Shown here: positions 26,687 to 35,792 of the stretch, one piece after another
How positions within the stretch are numbered: the stretch's first letter is position 1
How the letters are laid out: each line of letters begins with the position of its first letter
Source: Microbispora rosea subsp. aerata
GTDB lineage: Bacteria; Actinomycetota; Actinomycetes; Streptosporangiales; Streptosporangiaceae
NCBI RefSeq assembly: GCF_014647835.1
Contig: NZ_BMPY01000030.1
Span: 1-64,000 of the forward strand
DNA: 64,000 bases
Direction: 5' to 3'
Notes under the pieces: model-generated
Told to the model about the DNA's origin: nothing
What the model saw: the letters and a program-made list of their open reading frames with translations, nothing else
Databases searched by the model: none
Program-made: the position numbers and the translations under genes

Positions 26687-28411
26687 ATGCCGGTGAAGCG
26701 GGTCGTTGGTGTGGTCGCGAGTATGGCGGCGCTGGTCGCCGGGCTGGTCGGCCCGGAAGCCGCAGCCGAGGCGTCGTCGCGGTCCGGCGGACCGGCCCTG
26801 CGCGGCACGGCCGGGACCACGTCGCCACGCGGAGGGCGGGGGCCGTGGGGGCCGCCGCGGCCCCCGCTCGAATGGAAGCGGTGCCCCCCGGAAGACGAGT
26901 CGTCCTCCGGCGGGCTGCTCAGCCTCGGCTCGGCCCGCGCCGTCGCCCGCCGAGGTGACCGGCGCGAGCCGGTGCAGGAGTGCGCGGAGCTGCGTGTCCC
27001 GCTCGACTACTCCGAGCCGTACGGCCAGCAGATCACGCTGGCGCTCAACCGGATCAAGGGAACGGTCTCGCGGGACGGCAACCACCTCGGCGTGCTGCTG
27101 GTGAACCCCGGCGGGCCGGGCGGCGAAGGGCTCAGCCTCGCCAGGTATGTCGCGGCCCATCTGCCCAAGGACGTCGCGGCGCGGTTCGACGTCGTCGGTT
27201 TCGCGCCGCGCGGGGTCGCGCCCAGCCAGCCCGCCATGTCGTGCGTGGACCCGGCCCGCTTCTACGCGCCGCCCCGGCCCGACAACGTGCCGAGGAACCT
27301 CGCCGAGGAGCAGGTGCTGGTCAACCGGGCCAGGCAGTACGCCGAGGGCTGCGGCAACCGCTGGGCCTGGTTCCTGCCGTACCTGACCACGGCGAACAGC
27401 GCCAGGGACATGGACGAGATACGCGCGGCGCTCGGCGAGGAGAAGATCAGCTACCTCGGCTACTCGTACGGCACCTACCTGGGGGCGGTCTACGCCACCC
27501 TGTTCCCGCAGCGGGTGCGCCGGCTCGTGCTCGACAGCGTGGTGGACCCCGACGGCGTCTGGTACGAGGCCAACATCGCACAGGACCACAGCTTCGAACG
27601 GCGGCACCGCGACTTCCTCGCCTGGGTGGCGGAACACGACGACGTCTACAAGCTGGGCTCGACCCAGGCGGCGGTGTCCTTCGCGTGGTACTCCATGCGC
27701 GCCCGCCTGCGCGAGAGGGCCGCGGGCGGGGTCGTCGGCCCGAGCGAGCTGGACGACGTCTTCTCCAACGGCGCCTACACCGACCGGCTCTGGCCGTACC
27801 TGGGCTCGGCGTTCTCGGACTACGTCCGCAAGGGCGACTCCTCCGTCCTGGTGAAGCTGTTCCAGATGGAGGCCAAGATCGACGCGAAGGAGGAGAACTC
27901 CTACGCGGTCTACCTGGGTGTGGAGTGCCGCGACGCCGCCTGGCCGCGGTCATGGGCACGGTGGAGCGCCGACACGCGCCGGGCGCACACCCGGGCGCCG
28001 TTCATGGCCTGGCCCAACGCCGTCTACAACGCGCCGTGCGCCTTCTGGCCGGTGCGGGGCGGCACGCCGGTCAAGGTCGGCGCCTCGCACCTGCCGCCCA
28101 TCCTGCTGATCCAGGCCGAGCGCGACGCCGCCACGCCGTACGAGGGGGCGCTGCGCATGCGCCGCCTGTTCCCGACCGCCCGCCTGCTCACCGCGGGCGG
28201 CGGCAACCACGGCGTGTCGCTCGCCGGGAACTCCTGCGTGGACCGGCACCTGGCGGCCTACCTGCGGGACGCGGCGCTGCTGCCGCAGCGCAAGGGCAAG
28301 AGGAACGCCGACGCGACCTGCCCGGCCGGGCCGCAGCCGCGGGCCACGCTCGTGAAGGTCGCGGCGGGAGCCGCGGAGACGGCGAACCAGGTCTCGGCAG
28401 CACGTCCGTGA
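26687..28411 (+). CDS. Secreted alpha/beta hydrolase, tripeptidyl-aminopeptidase type
   Basis: A 574-residue exported enzyme of the S33/TAP family. The signal peptide (MPVKRVVGVVASMAALVAGLVG) is followed by a disordered Gly/Pro segment. Oxyanion region: LLVNPGGPGGEGLSLA. Nucleophile serine: YLGYSYGTYLGAVYA. Acid: QAERDAATPYEGALRM. Histidine: GGGNHGVSLAGNSC. The C-terminal lid domain (ECRDAAWPRSW... NAPCAFWP) is typical of SlpD/E and Tap proteins. It probably trims tri- or dipeptides outside the cell. Confidence 0.93.
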   Translation: MPVKRVVGVVASMAALVAGLVGPEAAAEASSRSGGPALRGTAGTTSPRGGRGPWGPPRPPLEWKRCPPEDESSSGGLLSLGSARAVARRGDRREPVQECAELRVPLDYSEPYGQQITLALNRIKGTVSRDGNHLGVLLVNPGGPGGEGLSLARYVAAHLPKDVAARFDVVGFAPRGVAPSQPAMSCVDPARFYAPPRPDNVPRNLAEEQVLVNRARQYAEGCGNRWAWFLPYLTTANSARDMDEIRAALGEEKISYLGYSYGTYLGAVYATLFPQRVRRLVLDSVVDPDGVWYEANIAQDHSFERRHRDFLAWVAEHDDVYKLGSTQAAVSFAWYSMRARLRERAAGGVVGPSELDDVFSNGAYTDRLWPYLGSAFSDYVRKGDSSVLVKLFQMEAKIDAKEENSYAVYLGVECRDAAWPRSWARWSADTRRAHTRAPFMAWPNAVYNAPCAFWPVRGGTPVKVGASHLPPILLIQAERDAATPYEGALRMRRLFPTARLLTAGGGNHGVSLAGNSCVDRHLAAYLRDAALLPQRKGKRNADATCPAGPQPRATLVKVAAGAAETANQVSAARP

Positions 28412-28468
28412 GCCCGGCCGGGCCGATACATCCCAAACGCGGACCGTTCGCGTAGGCTGGGGCCCGTG

Positions 28469-29311
28469 ATGCTGCGAACATCGGCGTCGCGCGTGCTCGA
28501 CGACAGTGATCGTGACGAGGTGCTGGCGCTTCTCGACACCGATCCGGTCGCCAATGTGTTCGTAGCGGCCCGGGTCAGGGCCGTCGGCCTCAGCCCCTCA
28601 CGGCTCGGCGGTCAGCTGTGGGGCTACGGCCCACGTGGCGGGCTGGTGTCCCTGTGCTACGCGGGCGCCAACCTCGTGCCGGTGAACGCCACCCGTGAGG
28701 CGATCCACGCCTTCGCCGACCGGGCCCGCAAGCAGGGCCGCCGCTGCTCGTCCATCGTCGGCCCCGCCGAGGCCGTCGAGCAGCTCTGGGAGCGGCTGGA
28801 GCCGCACTGGGGCGCCGCCCGCGCGATCCGGTGGGCCCAGCCGGTCATGGCCACCAGCTCCGCGCCCGCCGTCGAGCCGGACCCGCTCGTACGCAGGGTC
28901 CGCCCCGAGGAGTTCGGCATCCTGCTGCCCGCCTGCGTGGCCATGTTCACCGAAGAGGTGGGCGTCTCGCCGGACAACGGCGACGGCGGCGCGCTCTACC
29001 GGTCGCGGGTCGCCGAGCTCATCCGCATCGGCCGGTCGTACGCGCGCATCGACGACGGCCGGGTGGTCTTCAAGGCCGAGATCGGCGCGGTGACGCCGCA
29101 GGCGTGCCAGATCCAGGGCGTGTGGGTCCACCCCGACCTGCGCGGGCGCGGCCACGCCGTGGCCGGCATGGCCGCGGTGGTCGAGCAGGCGCTGAAATAC
29201 TTCGCCCCGGTCGTCACCCTCTATGTGAACGACTTCAACCTCCCGGCCAGGGCCGTCTACCGCAAGGTGGGCTTCCAGGAGGTCGACACGTTCATGTCCG
29301 TGCTGTTCTGA
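28469..29311 (+). CDS. GNAT N-acetyltransferase with DUF4081 N-terminal domain
   Basis: A 280-residue protein. Residues 1-125 (SRVLDDSDRDEVLALLDTDPVANVFVAARV...) are the DUF4081 module; the C-terminal GNAT domain has the acetyl-CoA loop VWVHPDLRGRGHAVAGMAAVV and the terminal NLPARAVYRKVGFQEV. An in-frame GTG one codon upstream is an alternative start. A gene of this type is commonly found after ispG in actinobacteria. The acetylated substrate is unknown. Confidence 0.92.
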   Translation: MLRTSASRVLDDSDRDEVLALLDTDPVANVFVAARVRAVGLSPSRLGGQLWGYGPRGGLVSLCYAGANLVPVNATREAIHAFADRARKQGRRCSSIVGPAEAVEQLWERLEPHWGAARAIRWAQPVMATSSAPAVEPDPLVRRVRPEEFGILLPACVAMFTEEVGVSPDNGDGGALYRSRVAELIRIGRSYARIDDGRVVFKAEIGAVTPQACQIQGVWVHPDLRGRGHAVAGMAAVVEQALKYFAPVVTLYVNDFNLPARAVYRKVGFQEVDTFMSVLF

Positions 29312-29429
29312 CCTTCCTGTATCACGCTTTGGGGCGTGGCTTCGAACGCTCTCCGCGGCGCGCACTCCAGCCGGCCGTGGCCCGCCGGTGCTCAGCCGCG
29401 GGCGGCAGGCCGTTGTGTCCCGGCGGTGT

Positions 29430-29828
29430 TCAGCCGCGGGCGGCGGGCACCGTGCGGACCAGGCGGGCCAGCAGATGGTCCAGCTCGGCCGCCGGGTCGC
29501 CGGTCAGGCCGGCGTGCACCGGCCCCGTCTGCACGACCGTGCTGCGCGGCGCGGTCAGCCAGCGGAACCGGGTGCCCAGCGGCTCCCCGCACAGGGGCCC
29601 CGCCTTCTCGCCGCACGCCCGCTCGTACGCGGCCAGGGCCAGCCGTACGCCGGGCAGGTCCACCGGCGCGCCCAGCGCCAGCAGCCGGGCCTCGTCCAGC
29701 TCGACCCGCGCGCACAGGTAACCGCGCGGCTGGCAGTAGAGGATGACCCCCGCGTTGACCAGCTCGCCCCGCTCCACGCTGGGCACCACGCGGATCACCG
29801 CGTACTCGTAGACGTCCAGGTCGCTCAT
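29430..29828 (-). CDS. DUF3037 family protein
   Basis: A 132-residue cytoplasmic protein of the DUF3037 family (YEYAVIRVVPSVERGELVNAGVILYCQPRGYL...). The start ATG overlaps the stop of the HipA-like gene (ATGA), so the two are translationally coupled. The pairing is recurrent in actinobacteria and suggests a joint function. The last 30 bases of the gene are imperfectly duplicated just downstream (29384-29413). Confidence 0.88.
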   Translation of the reverse strand: MSDLDVYEYAVIRVVPSVERGELVNAGVILYCQPRGYLCARVELDEARLLALGAPVDLPGVRLALAAYERACGEKAGPLCGEPLGTRFRWLTAPRSTVVQTGPVHAGLTGDPAAELDHLLARLVRTVPAARG

Positions 29829-30691
29829 CGGCCGCCCTCCCGCGCCGCGCGCCAAAAGCCCCCGATCGTCGCCGTGCGCTCACCCGGGTGGGGTGCGGAC
29901 GCGGTGGCGGCGGCGGGGTCCGGCAGCCAGTCGCGCGGCCCGGCGACCCGGGCCAGCAGATGCTCGGTGTAGGCCCGCCGTACGGCCTCGGCGTCCGCGA
30001 AGCCCGGCTCGCCCTCCAGCCACTCGTCCGGCACCAGCGCGGTCACCTCGTCGAGCAGCGGGCGGGTGACGAGCCCGGCCAGGTCCGCGTCGGCCTGCTC
30101 CAGCTTGGTCGCGAACGGCGCGAGCACGTGGTCGCGGCCGTCGAACCGGCGGCGCGGGTCGGCCGTCGGCCAGTTGTGGTGGAACCACAGGGCCGCGCCG
30201 TGGTCGATGAGCCACACCCCGCCGTGCCAGACGAGCAGGTTCGGGTTGCGCCAGCTCCGGTCGACGTTGTGGACGAGCGCGTCGAACCACAGCACCCGGG
30301 AGGCGAACTCGGCGTCGGGCTCCCAGGCGAGAGGGTCGAAACCGAGCGCTCCGGGCAGGAAGTCGATCGCGAGGTTGTGCCCGGCGCTTCCGGTGAGCAG
30401 GTCCTGTATCTCCTCGTCGGGTTCGCGGACGCCGAGCTGCGGGTCGAGGTCGATGACCTTGAGCTCCGGAGTGGCGAACCCGAGCCGCCTGGCGAGTTCG
30501 GCGCAGACGATCTCGGCGACGAGCACTCGCCGGCCCTGCCCGGCGCCGCGGAACTTCACGACGTACGTGCCGAGGTCGTCGGCTTCGACGACGCCGGGCA
30601 GCGAGCCGCCTTCGCGCAGGGGCGTGACATACCGGGTCGCCGTGATCTGTTCGAGCACGACAGGAAGGCTACCGGCAGAGCCGGCGGGCAC
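29825..30691 (-). CDS. HipA-like kinase family protein
   Basis: A 288-residue protein with a HipA-type protein-kinase core: VEADDLGTYVVKFRGAGQG near the N-terminus (Lys for ATP), a catalytic loop HNVDRSWRNPNLL, and a metal-binding IDHGAALWFHH in place of DFG. It is shorter than E. coli HipA (440 aa) and lacks the N-terminal subdomain. Substrate unknown; HipA proteins phosphorylate aminoacyl-tRNA synthetases or other targets. The start is uncertain: GGAGGGGA abuts the GTG at 30691, and a perfect hairpin spans the site; a GTG at 30658 is an alternative. Confidence 0.82.
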   Translation of the reverse strand: MPAGSAGSLPVVLEQITATRYVTPLREGGSLPGVVEADDLGTYVVKFRGAGQGRRVLVAEIVCAELARRLGFATPELKVIDLDPQLGVREPDEEIQDLLTGSAGHNLAIDFLPGALGFDPLAWEPDAEFASRVLWFDALVHNVDRSWRNPNLLVWHGGVWLIDHGAALWFHHNWPTADPRRRFDGRDHVLAPFATKLEQADADLAGLVTRPLLDEVTALVPDEWLEGEPGFADAEAVRRAYTEHLLARVAGPRDWLPDPAAATASAPHPGERTATIGGFWRAAREGGR

Positions 30692-30713
30692 TCCCCTCCA
30701 CGTGCCCGCCGGC
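30680..30713 (-). promoter_or_regulatory. 12-bp perfect hairpin across the HipA-like gene start
   Basis: GCCGGCGGGCAC at 30680-30691 pairs perfectly with GTGCCCGCCGGC at 30702-30713. Read on the minus strand, the ten-base loop is GTGGAGGGGA, the Shine-Dalgarno, and the GTG start lies in the stem. It occupies most of the 39-base gap after the MBL gene, so it could act as a translational switch or attenuator. Confidence 0.6.
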
Positions 30714-30730
30714 GCATCCGGTCCGGCTGC

Positions 30731-32053
30731 TCAGCTGGCTCTGCTCGGCAACCACCACATCCGGCCTTCGGTGATGTCGTGGTAGACGTCGAGCAGATCC
30801 ATTCCGGTGGTCTTGCTGCGCGACTCGGCGGCGGCCCACGCGTACACGCCGCGGGCGATCGCGCCGGGCTCCTGCTGCACCCGCATCGCGTAGACGACGG
30901 CCCGGATCTCGTGCACCCGCCGGTCCTCCGGGTCGGCCTGGGCGGCGAGCTCGGCGAGCTGGCAGGCCAGGCGCAAATCGCCGTCGGCCGCGGCGGCGAC
31001 GGCCCGGCCCGCGACCGACGCGGCGCCCGCCGACAGCTCGGCGACCGCGCGGGCGAACACCGCGTCCGGTGCGGGCTTGAGGTTGGCGGGGTTGCCGTCG
31101 TGCCAGCCGCCGTGCAGCCGCCAGATGTTGCGCACGATGAACTCCGGCTCGTCGTGGCGTTCACGGAGGTAGGGGCGCCCGGCGAGCGCGGCCGGCGGCT
31201 TGACCGCGTGCAGGATCTCGTCCAGCCTGGCACCGGCGTTCATCAGGTCGAGCGTCTGCTCCACCAGGCTGTCGAGATAGTCGGCCGTGTCGGTGAGCGC
31301 CCGGCGCACCCGGGCCGGACCGCAGATCGGCAACCCGCGCCCGGGGAGCAGCAGGTCGGCGTCGAGCGCGGCCATGGCGCGCAGCGCCACCGCCCAGTCG
31401 TCCGGATAACGCTGGGTCCGCTGCGGGTCGCCCGCCCCGGGGACCGTCCAGGCGAACAGGTCACCGGTCAGCAGCACGCCCCGCTCGGGCAGGAACGCCC
31501 AGGTGGTGTCGTCGGTGTCGCCGCGGGCATGGGTGAGCTGGAAGGTGACGTCCCCCAACGACAAGGACAGCCGGTCGCGGTAGGTCAGGTCGGGGAGCCG
31601 GTGCGGCGGCGGCCAGACCATCCTGGGGAAGCCCTGTTCGCGCAGGTCGACAACCGCGTTGTAACCGGCGGTCCTGCCCTGCTGGGCGAGCCTGCGGGCC
31701 AGCCCCTCCTGCGCCACGACCAGCGGACGGGGGCCCGGTTCGGCGTCGAACTCCTCCATCCCCACGAGCCGGTCGGCCCGGCTGCGCGAGAAGATCGCGT
31801 ATTTGAGCGGCTCGGCCGACCACTTCCTGATGGCGCGGTACGACTCCGAGGCCTCGTGGGGATCGCCGGTGTCGAACAGAGCGAGCCCCTCCTCGCCCCG
31901 GACCACATATACGTTGCCGCTGCCCGGCCACATCGCCACCCCGTAGGCGATCTCCTGCACCCCGTCGCGGCGCAGCTCCGCGTAGGGCACGTCCTCGGGC
32001 TGCACCGAACCACGCCAGACCTCGTCTGCGTACGAAAGGATCGGTGATTCCAT
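30731..32053 (-). CDS. MBL-fold/alkyl-sulfatase-dimerisation protein, probable pseudoenzyme
   Basis: A 440-residue protein with a metallo-beta-lactamase fold N-terminus (to about 260) and an alkyl-sulfatase-type dimerisation region (LDEILHAVKPP... YDITEGRMWWLP). The canonical HxHxDH metal motif is replaced by R90-S-R92-A-D94-R95, and the LLPGHG histidine by Arg239 (LLPGRGLPICG). His175 (THARGDTDD) and Asp198 (LLTGDLF) remain. With four expected ligands changed to arginine, hydrolase activity is unlikely; a binding or regulatory role is inferred. It heads a likely operon with the HipA-like and DUF3037 genes. Confidence 0.88.
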   Translation of the reverse strand: MESPILSYADEVWRGSVQPEDVPYAELRRDGVQEIAYGVAMWPGSGNVYVVRGEEGLALFDTGDPHEASESYRAIRKWSAEPLKYAIFSRSRADRLVGMEEFDAEPGPRPLVVAQEGLARRLAQQGRTAGYNAVVDLREQGFPRMVWPPPHRLPDLTYRDRLSLSLGDVTFQLTHARGDTDDTTWAFLPERGVLLTGDLFAWTVPGAGDPQRTQRYPDDWAVALRAMAALDADLLLPGRGLPICGPARVRRALTDTADYLDSLVEQTLDLMNAGARLDEILHAVKPPAALAGRPYLRERHDEPEFIVRNIWRLHGGWHDGNPANLKPAPDAVFARAVAELSAGAASVAGRAVAAAADGDLRLACQLAELAAQADPEDRRVHEIRAVVYAMRVQQEPGAIARGVYAWAAAESRSKTTGMDLLDVYHDITEGRMWWLPSRAS

Positions 32054-32415
32054 GATGAAGAGCCTGATCCTTTGTGCGGGCGGTGCCCAGTAGGGAGATC
32101 CCTAATGTCCGCGCCGACCCTGCATTCGGTCCCGCCCACCCGCCGCACGCCCACCCCAACCTCGAGCCACCGCCCTTCTGACCGCCCTTCGTCCTTGGCG
32201 CCGTTCATGGACGAAGCGGTGGCGGCGCTCAGCCTGCGTCGTTCGTCAGGCGCTGACCTCACGTCCTGTGCCACACCCCACGCTGCCTCGCACGATGGCG
32301 AGGTGCGCGCTGCGCTGACCGCATGGTGCCGGCCTGGACGGTGCGGGGCCGCCGTGGGTGCCGGTCCGGGGTCTGTCCAGGGTGGTGAACGACTCTGTCC
32401 CGTAATCGGGATGTG
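32054..32415. other. Intergenic region without a recognisable gene
   Basis: About 360 bp between two minus-strand genes. It should contain the promoter of the MBL gene and the 3' end of the LAL transcript. Open frames here lack family resemblance. No hairpin or repeat stood out. Confidence 0.5.
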
Positions 32416-35022
32416 TCATAGTTCGCCGCGTTCTACGGCGAGGGCGAGTTCCACACGTGACCGCAGACCGGTTTTCGCGTAGACGCGGGTGAGATAGACC
32501 TCCACGGTCTTCCTGCTGTAGTGCAGTTCCTCGGCGATCTGCGGGTTGCTCAGCCCGTCGGCGACCAGCTCGATAACGCGGCGCTCGCCGGGGGTGAGGC
32601 GGCCGCCCGCCTCGGGGGCCAGCCCGGCCTCGCGCAGGCGGCGCTCCGCGAGCGCGGCCCACGGCGCGGCGCCCAGCCGGGTGAAGATGGTGTGCGCGCG
32701 GGGAATCAGCGTCGTGTCGCCGAGCGCGCCGAGGACCAGCCGGGCCCTGGCCTCCTCGAACGGCAGGCCGTCGGCGCGGGCCCGCTCCAGCGCCGCGCCG
32801 GCCCGCTCGCGGTCGCCGAAGGCCCAGCCCATCGCGAGGTCGGCGGCGAGCTGAGCCCGGGGGGTGCCGTTCGCCGACTGGTCGTCGAGCCGGGAGGCCG
32901 CGACCCGGCAGCCCACGTCGTCACCCGCCGCTCCCGCCACCAGCACCTGCACCGCCAGAGCCCGGTGCACCACCTCGGGCACCCCGTACGCGAGAGCACG
33001 GTCGATCTCGCGCCGGGCGGCGGGGATGTCGCCCCGGCCGAGCGCCAGGCGGGCCTGGAACACGCACCGCATGCCCTGCTGCAGCGCGGAGCCGGGCGGC
33101 GGCTCGGCGAGGACCCGGGCGGCCTCGTCCAGCCTGCCCTGGTCGAGCAGGATGTCCAGCTCCATGTTGCGCAGGAGGGCCAGGTTTTCCAGCAGGCCGG
33201 CTTCCGCCAGCGTGCGTCTGGCGACCGCGATCTCCTCCAGCGCCCGCGTCCACTCCCCGCTCATCCGGCGGATCACGGCCATGGTCCGTACGTGCTGCCC
33301 GGCGATGTCGTGCCAGCCGAGGCCGCGGTGGATCTGCTCGGCCTGGTCGAGCATCTCCACCGCGCGGGAGCGCAGCCCGGCGGTCGCGAGCACGTGCGCC
33401 GCGGACTCCAGCGACGCGAGCCGCGCGCCCGGCGGCAGCGCGGCGGCGAAGGTGAGCAGGTCGTCGAGGGCCCGCTGCGTCTCGGCCCAGTCTCCCTGGA
33501 TGAGCGCGTGGAGGGCGAGATAGCCGACCGTGATCGCCCGGTCCTGCGGCGGGCAGTCGGTGAGGCATTCCCAGGCCCGGCGGGCGGCGTCCCAGCTCGG
33601 GCGGCCCATCTCCGCGCTGATCAGCGCCTGCTGGGCGAGCAGTGCGGCGGCGTCGTCGGCCTTCGGGATCTGGCGGCGGGCCACGTCGAGGGCCACCTCA
33701 TACCACCCCATCACGTGGGCCGCGCCGACCGCGGTGTAGGCGGCGCGGGTGCGGCGGCGGCCGACGGGCAGCACGGCGAGCGCCCGCTGCGCCGAGTTCA
33801 GCGCCAGCGCGGGCCGGGAGCCCTTCCAGTACGCGAGGGCCTGCTTGGCCAGCCATTCCCCGGGCTCGGCGGACAGCTCCGCGGCCTTGCCGTACCAGTG
33901 CGCGGCCGACAGCGGCGCGGTCCAGCGGGTCAGCTCCGCCGCGCGCAGCACCGCGGGCAGCGCCTCGGCGGGCGGCCCCGCCTCCGCCATGTGGGTGGCC
34001 CACTCCAGGACCCGCCTGGTCCCGGTGAGACCCTCGCGTTCGAGCATGTCGGCGATGCGGCGGTGCACCTCGCGCCGGCCCAAGACGCCGAGGTCGTCGT
34101 AGAGCGCCTCGGCCACCAGCGGGTGCGCCAGCGCGTAGCCGTCGCCGTTCTTGGTGACCACGCCATCCCTGACCAGCGCGTCCAAGGCGTGCTCGGCCTG
34201 GCCGGGGTCGAGCCCGGCCAGCTCGGCGAGTGCCGGGAGATCGGCGGTCTCCCTCGTCCGCGACAGCGTGGCGAGCACGCGGGCGAGGTCGCGCCCGCCC
34301 TGGTCGCGCTGGAACAGGCGGCTCAATATCGCGCCCCGCCGTGCTCCCGGATCCGCCGAGCGTACGGCGCCGCCCTGCACCAGGGCCAGCACGGCCTCCT
34401 GCACGAACCAGGGGTTGCCGCGGCTCGCGGCGTGGACGCGCCGCAGCACGGCGTCGCTCGGCGTGCGGCCCAGCAGCGTGGTGACCAGGTCGGCGACCTC
34501 GGCCATGGTCAGCGGCTGGAGCCGTACGGACAGGTCGACGTCGATGGCGGGAGGGTGGCGGGCGGTGCCGAGGATCGCGACGGCGTCGTGGCGGCGTGGC
34601 AGGGACCGCAGCACGCTCAGCGTGTCGGCGTCGGCGAGATGGAGGTCGTCGATGGCGAGGAGAGTGGGGCCGGGCAGCGACTCCAGCAGCCGGGCGGCCA
34701 TCGCGCCGGGCGCCGCGGCCGGGTGTCCGAGCGCGGCCTGGTCGATCGCGTCGAGCAGGTCGGCCAGGACGTCGGCCGCCTCGCCGCGCAATGTGCCGAG
34801 CGCCTCGACGAGGGGGGCGTAGGCGCGCCCGCCGTCGAGTTCGCGTGCCTGGCCGCGCAGCACGCGGAAGCCCTTGAGGCGCGCGGCGGCCTCGCCGAGC
34901 AGATGGGTCTTCCCGATGCCGGGTTCGCCGAGGACGAGGACGGTCCGCGGGGTCTTCGACAGGGCCGACACCACCTGGTCGAGCGTGTTCGCGCGGCCCT
35001 CACCGACGGCCGGTACGTCCAC
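32416..35022 (-). CDS. LuxR-family regulator of the LAL class
   Basis: An 868-residue regulator starting at GTG. The AAA+/STAND ATPase is N-terminal (Walker A GEPGIGKT near residue 32, Walker B TLLAIDDLHLAD), the middle is a long TPR-like helical sensor region, and the C-terminal LuxR HTH (LTPGERRVIELVADGLSNPQ, VEVYLTRVYAKTGLRSR) binds DNA. LAL proteins often control secondary metabolism or carbon use. No obvious target cluster is adjacent, so the regulated genes are unknown. Confidence 0.93.
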   Translation of the reverse strand: MDVPAVGEGRANTLDQVVSALSKTPRTVLVLGEPGIGKTHLLGEAAARLKGFRVLRGQARELDGGRAYAPLVEALGTLRGEAADVLADLLDAIDQAALGHPAAAPGAMAARLLESLPGPTLLAIDDLHLADADTLSVLRSLPRRHDAVAILGTARHPPAIDVDLSVRLQPLTMAEVADLVTTLLGRTPSDAVLRRVHAASRGNPWFVQEAVLALVQGGAVRSADPGARRGAILSRLFQRDQGGRDLARVLATLSRTRETADLPALAELAGLDPGQAEHALDALVRDGVVTKNGDGYALAHPLVAEALYDDLGVLGRREVHRRIADMLEREGLTGTRRVLEWATHMAEAGPPAEALPAVLRAAELTRWTAPLSAAHWYGKAAELSAEPGEWLAKQALAYWKGSRPALALNSAQRALAVLPVGRRRTRAAYTAVGAAHVMGWYEVALDVARRQIPKADDAAALLAQQALISAEMGRPSWDAARRAWECLTDCPPQDRAITVGYLALHALIQGDWAETQRALDDLLTFAAALPPGARLASLESAAHVLATAGLRSRAVEMLDQAEQIHRGLGWHDIAGQHVRTMAVIRRMSGEWTRALEEIAVARRTLAEAGLLENLALLRNMELDILLDQGRLDEAARVLAEPPPGSALQQGMRCVFQARLALGRGDIPAARREIDRALAYGVPEVVHRALAVQVLVAGAAGDDVGCRVAASRLDDQSANGTPRAQLAADLAMGWAFGDRERAGAALERARADGLPFEEARARLVLGALGDTTLIPRAHTIFTRLGAAPWAALAERRLREAGLAPEAGGRLTPGERRVIELVADGLSNPQIAEELHYSRKTVEVYLTRVYAKTGLRSRVELALAVERGEL

Positions 35023-35141
35023 GGCTGGCCGTCACTCCCTTCGCATCCGTCCCGCTGGTGCCTTCTAGGACGCGGCGGAAAGGTTGAACGTTCACACGGA
35101 ATGTGACGCGCCCAGGATGTGATCGCAAGGGGATTGCCATA

Positions 35142-35681
35142 TCAAGATTCGAACACTGCGATGGCTGCGGCGGTCAGCGTCTCCTCGACCACCTCGGGGG
35201 GCAGGTCCGTGGTCTTCGCCACGGCGGACTGCACCGCGGCGAGGGCGGCCCAGGCGCGCACGCGCGTGCCGGGGGAGGGGTCCGGCCCGGCCAGGCGGGT
35301 GAACAACTCCCGGCCGAACTCCCTGATCGCCTCGCCCGGGGAGCCGGGAGGGGCGTTGTCGGCGCCGCCGATGTCCTCGGTGAGCAGCCGGATCACCGCG
35401 CGGTGCCGTACGGCGAACGCGGTGAACGCGCGCAGGAACTCCCGATGACCGGAGAACTCGGTGCCGAGCAGCGTGAGAAGGTCGTCGGCGGCCGGGGCGA
35501 TGATCTCCGCCGCCAGCCGGTCCTTGGGATGGAAGTGGTAGGCGACCGCCGTCTTGGTCAGCCCGACCGCCGCCGCGATGTCGGTCAGCGACACGGCGGC
35601 GTATCCCCGCTCGGCGAACAGGTCGCGAGCCGCGGCCAGGATCCGGGACCGGGTCGCGTTCCCCTGATCGAGTGTGGTCAT
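35142..35681 (-). CDS. TetR family regulator of an MMPL transporter
   Basis: A 179-residue protein; HTH at about residues 8-52 (ATRSRILAAARDLFAERGYAAVSLTDIAAAVGL, AVAYHFHPKDRLAAE). The ATG at 35681 was chosen; longer open frames would extend through the promoter. Divergent from the MMPL gene with a perfect palindrome between them, it is almost certainly the local repressor. Confidence 0.92.
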   Translation of the reverse strand: MTTLDQGNATRSRILAAARDLFAERGYAAVSLTDIAAAVGLTKTAVAYHFHPKDRLAAEIIAPAADDLLTLLGTEFSGHREFLRAFTAFAVRHRAVIRLLTEDIGGADNAPPGSPGEAIREFGRELFTRLAGPDPSPGTRVRAWAALAAVQSAVAKTTDLPPEVVEETLTAAAIAVFES

Positions 35682-35737
35682 CGTCTCATTTTCCGGCGTG
35701 CCCCCAGTGGCGCCGATCACTCCGTTTACCCTCATTT

Positions 35738-35751
35738 TGTACGGCCGTACA
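35738..35751. promoter_or_regulatory. Perfect TetR-type palindrome TGTACGGCCGTACA
   Basis: A 14-bp perfect palindrome lies between the divergent TetR and MMPL genes, 57 bp before the TetR start and 42 bp before the MMPL start. It is the obvious operator of the adjacent TetR. Confidence 0.75.
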
Positions 35752-35792
35752 GGACGGCCGTCAGGGCATCGTACCCGGGACGGACGACGACG

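Noticed and set aside
32072-32482. A 136-codon plus-strand frame in the gap after the LAL regulator
   Set aside because: Ser/Pro/Arg-rich low complexity, overlapping the 3' end of the LAL gene on the other strand, no motif.
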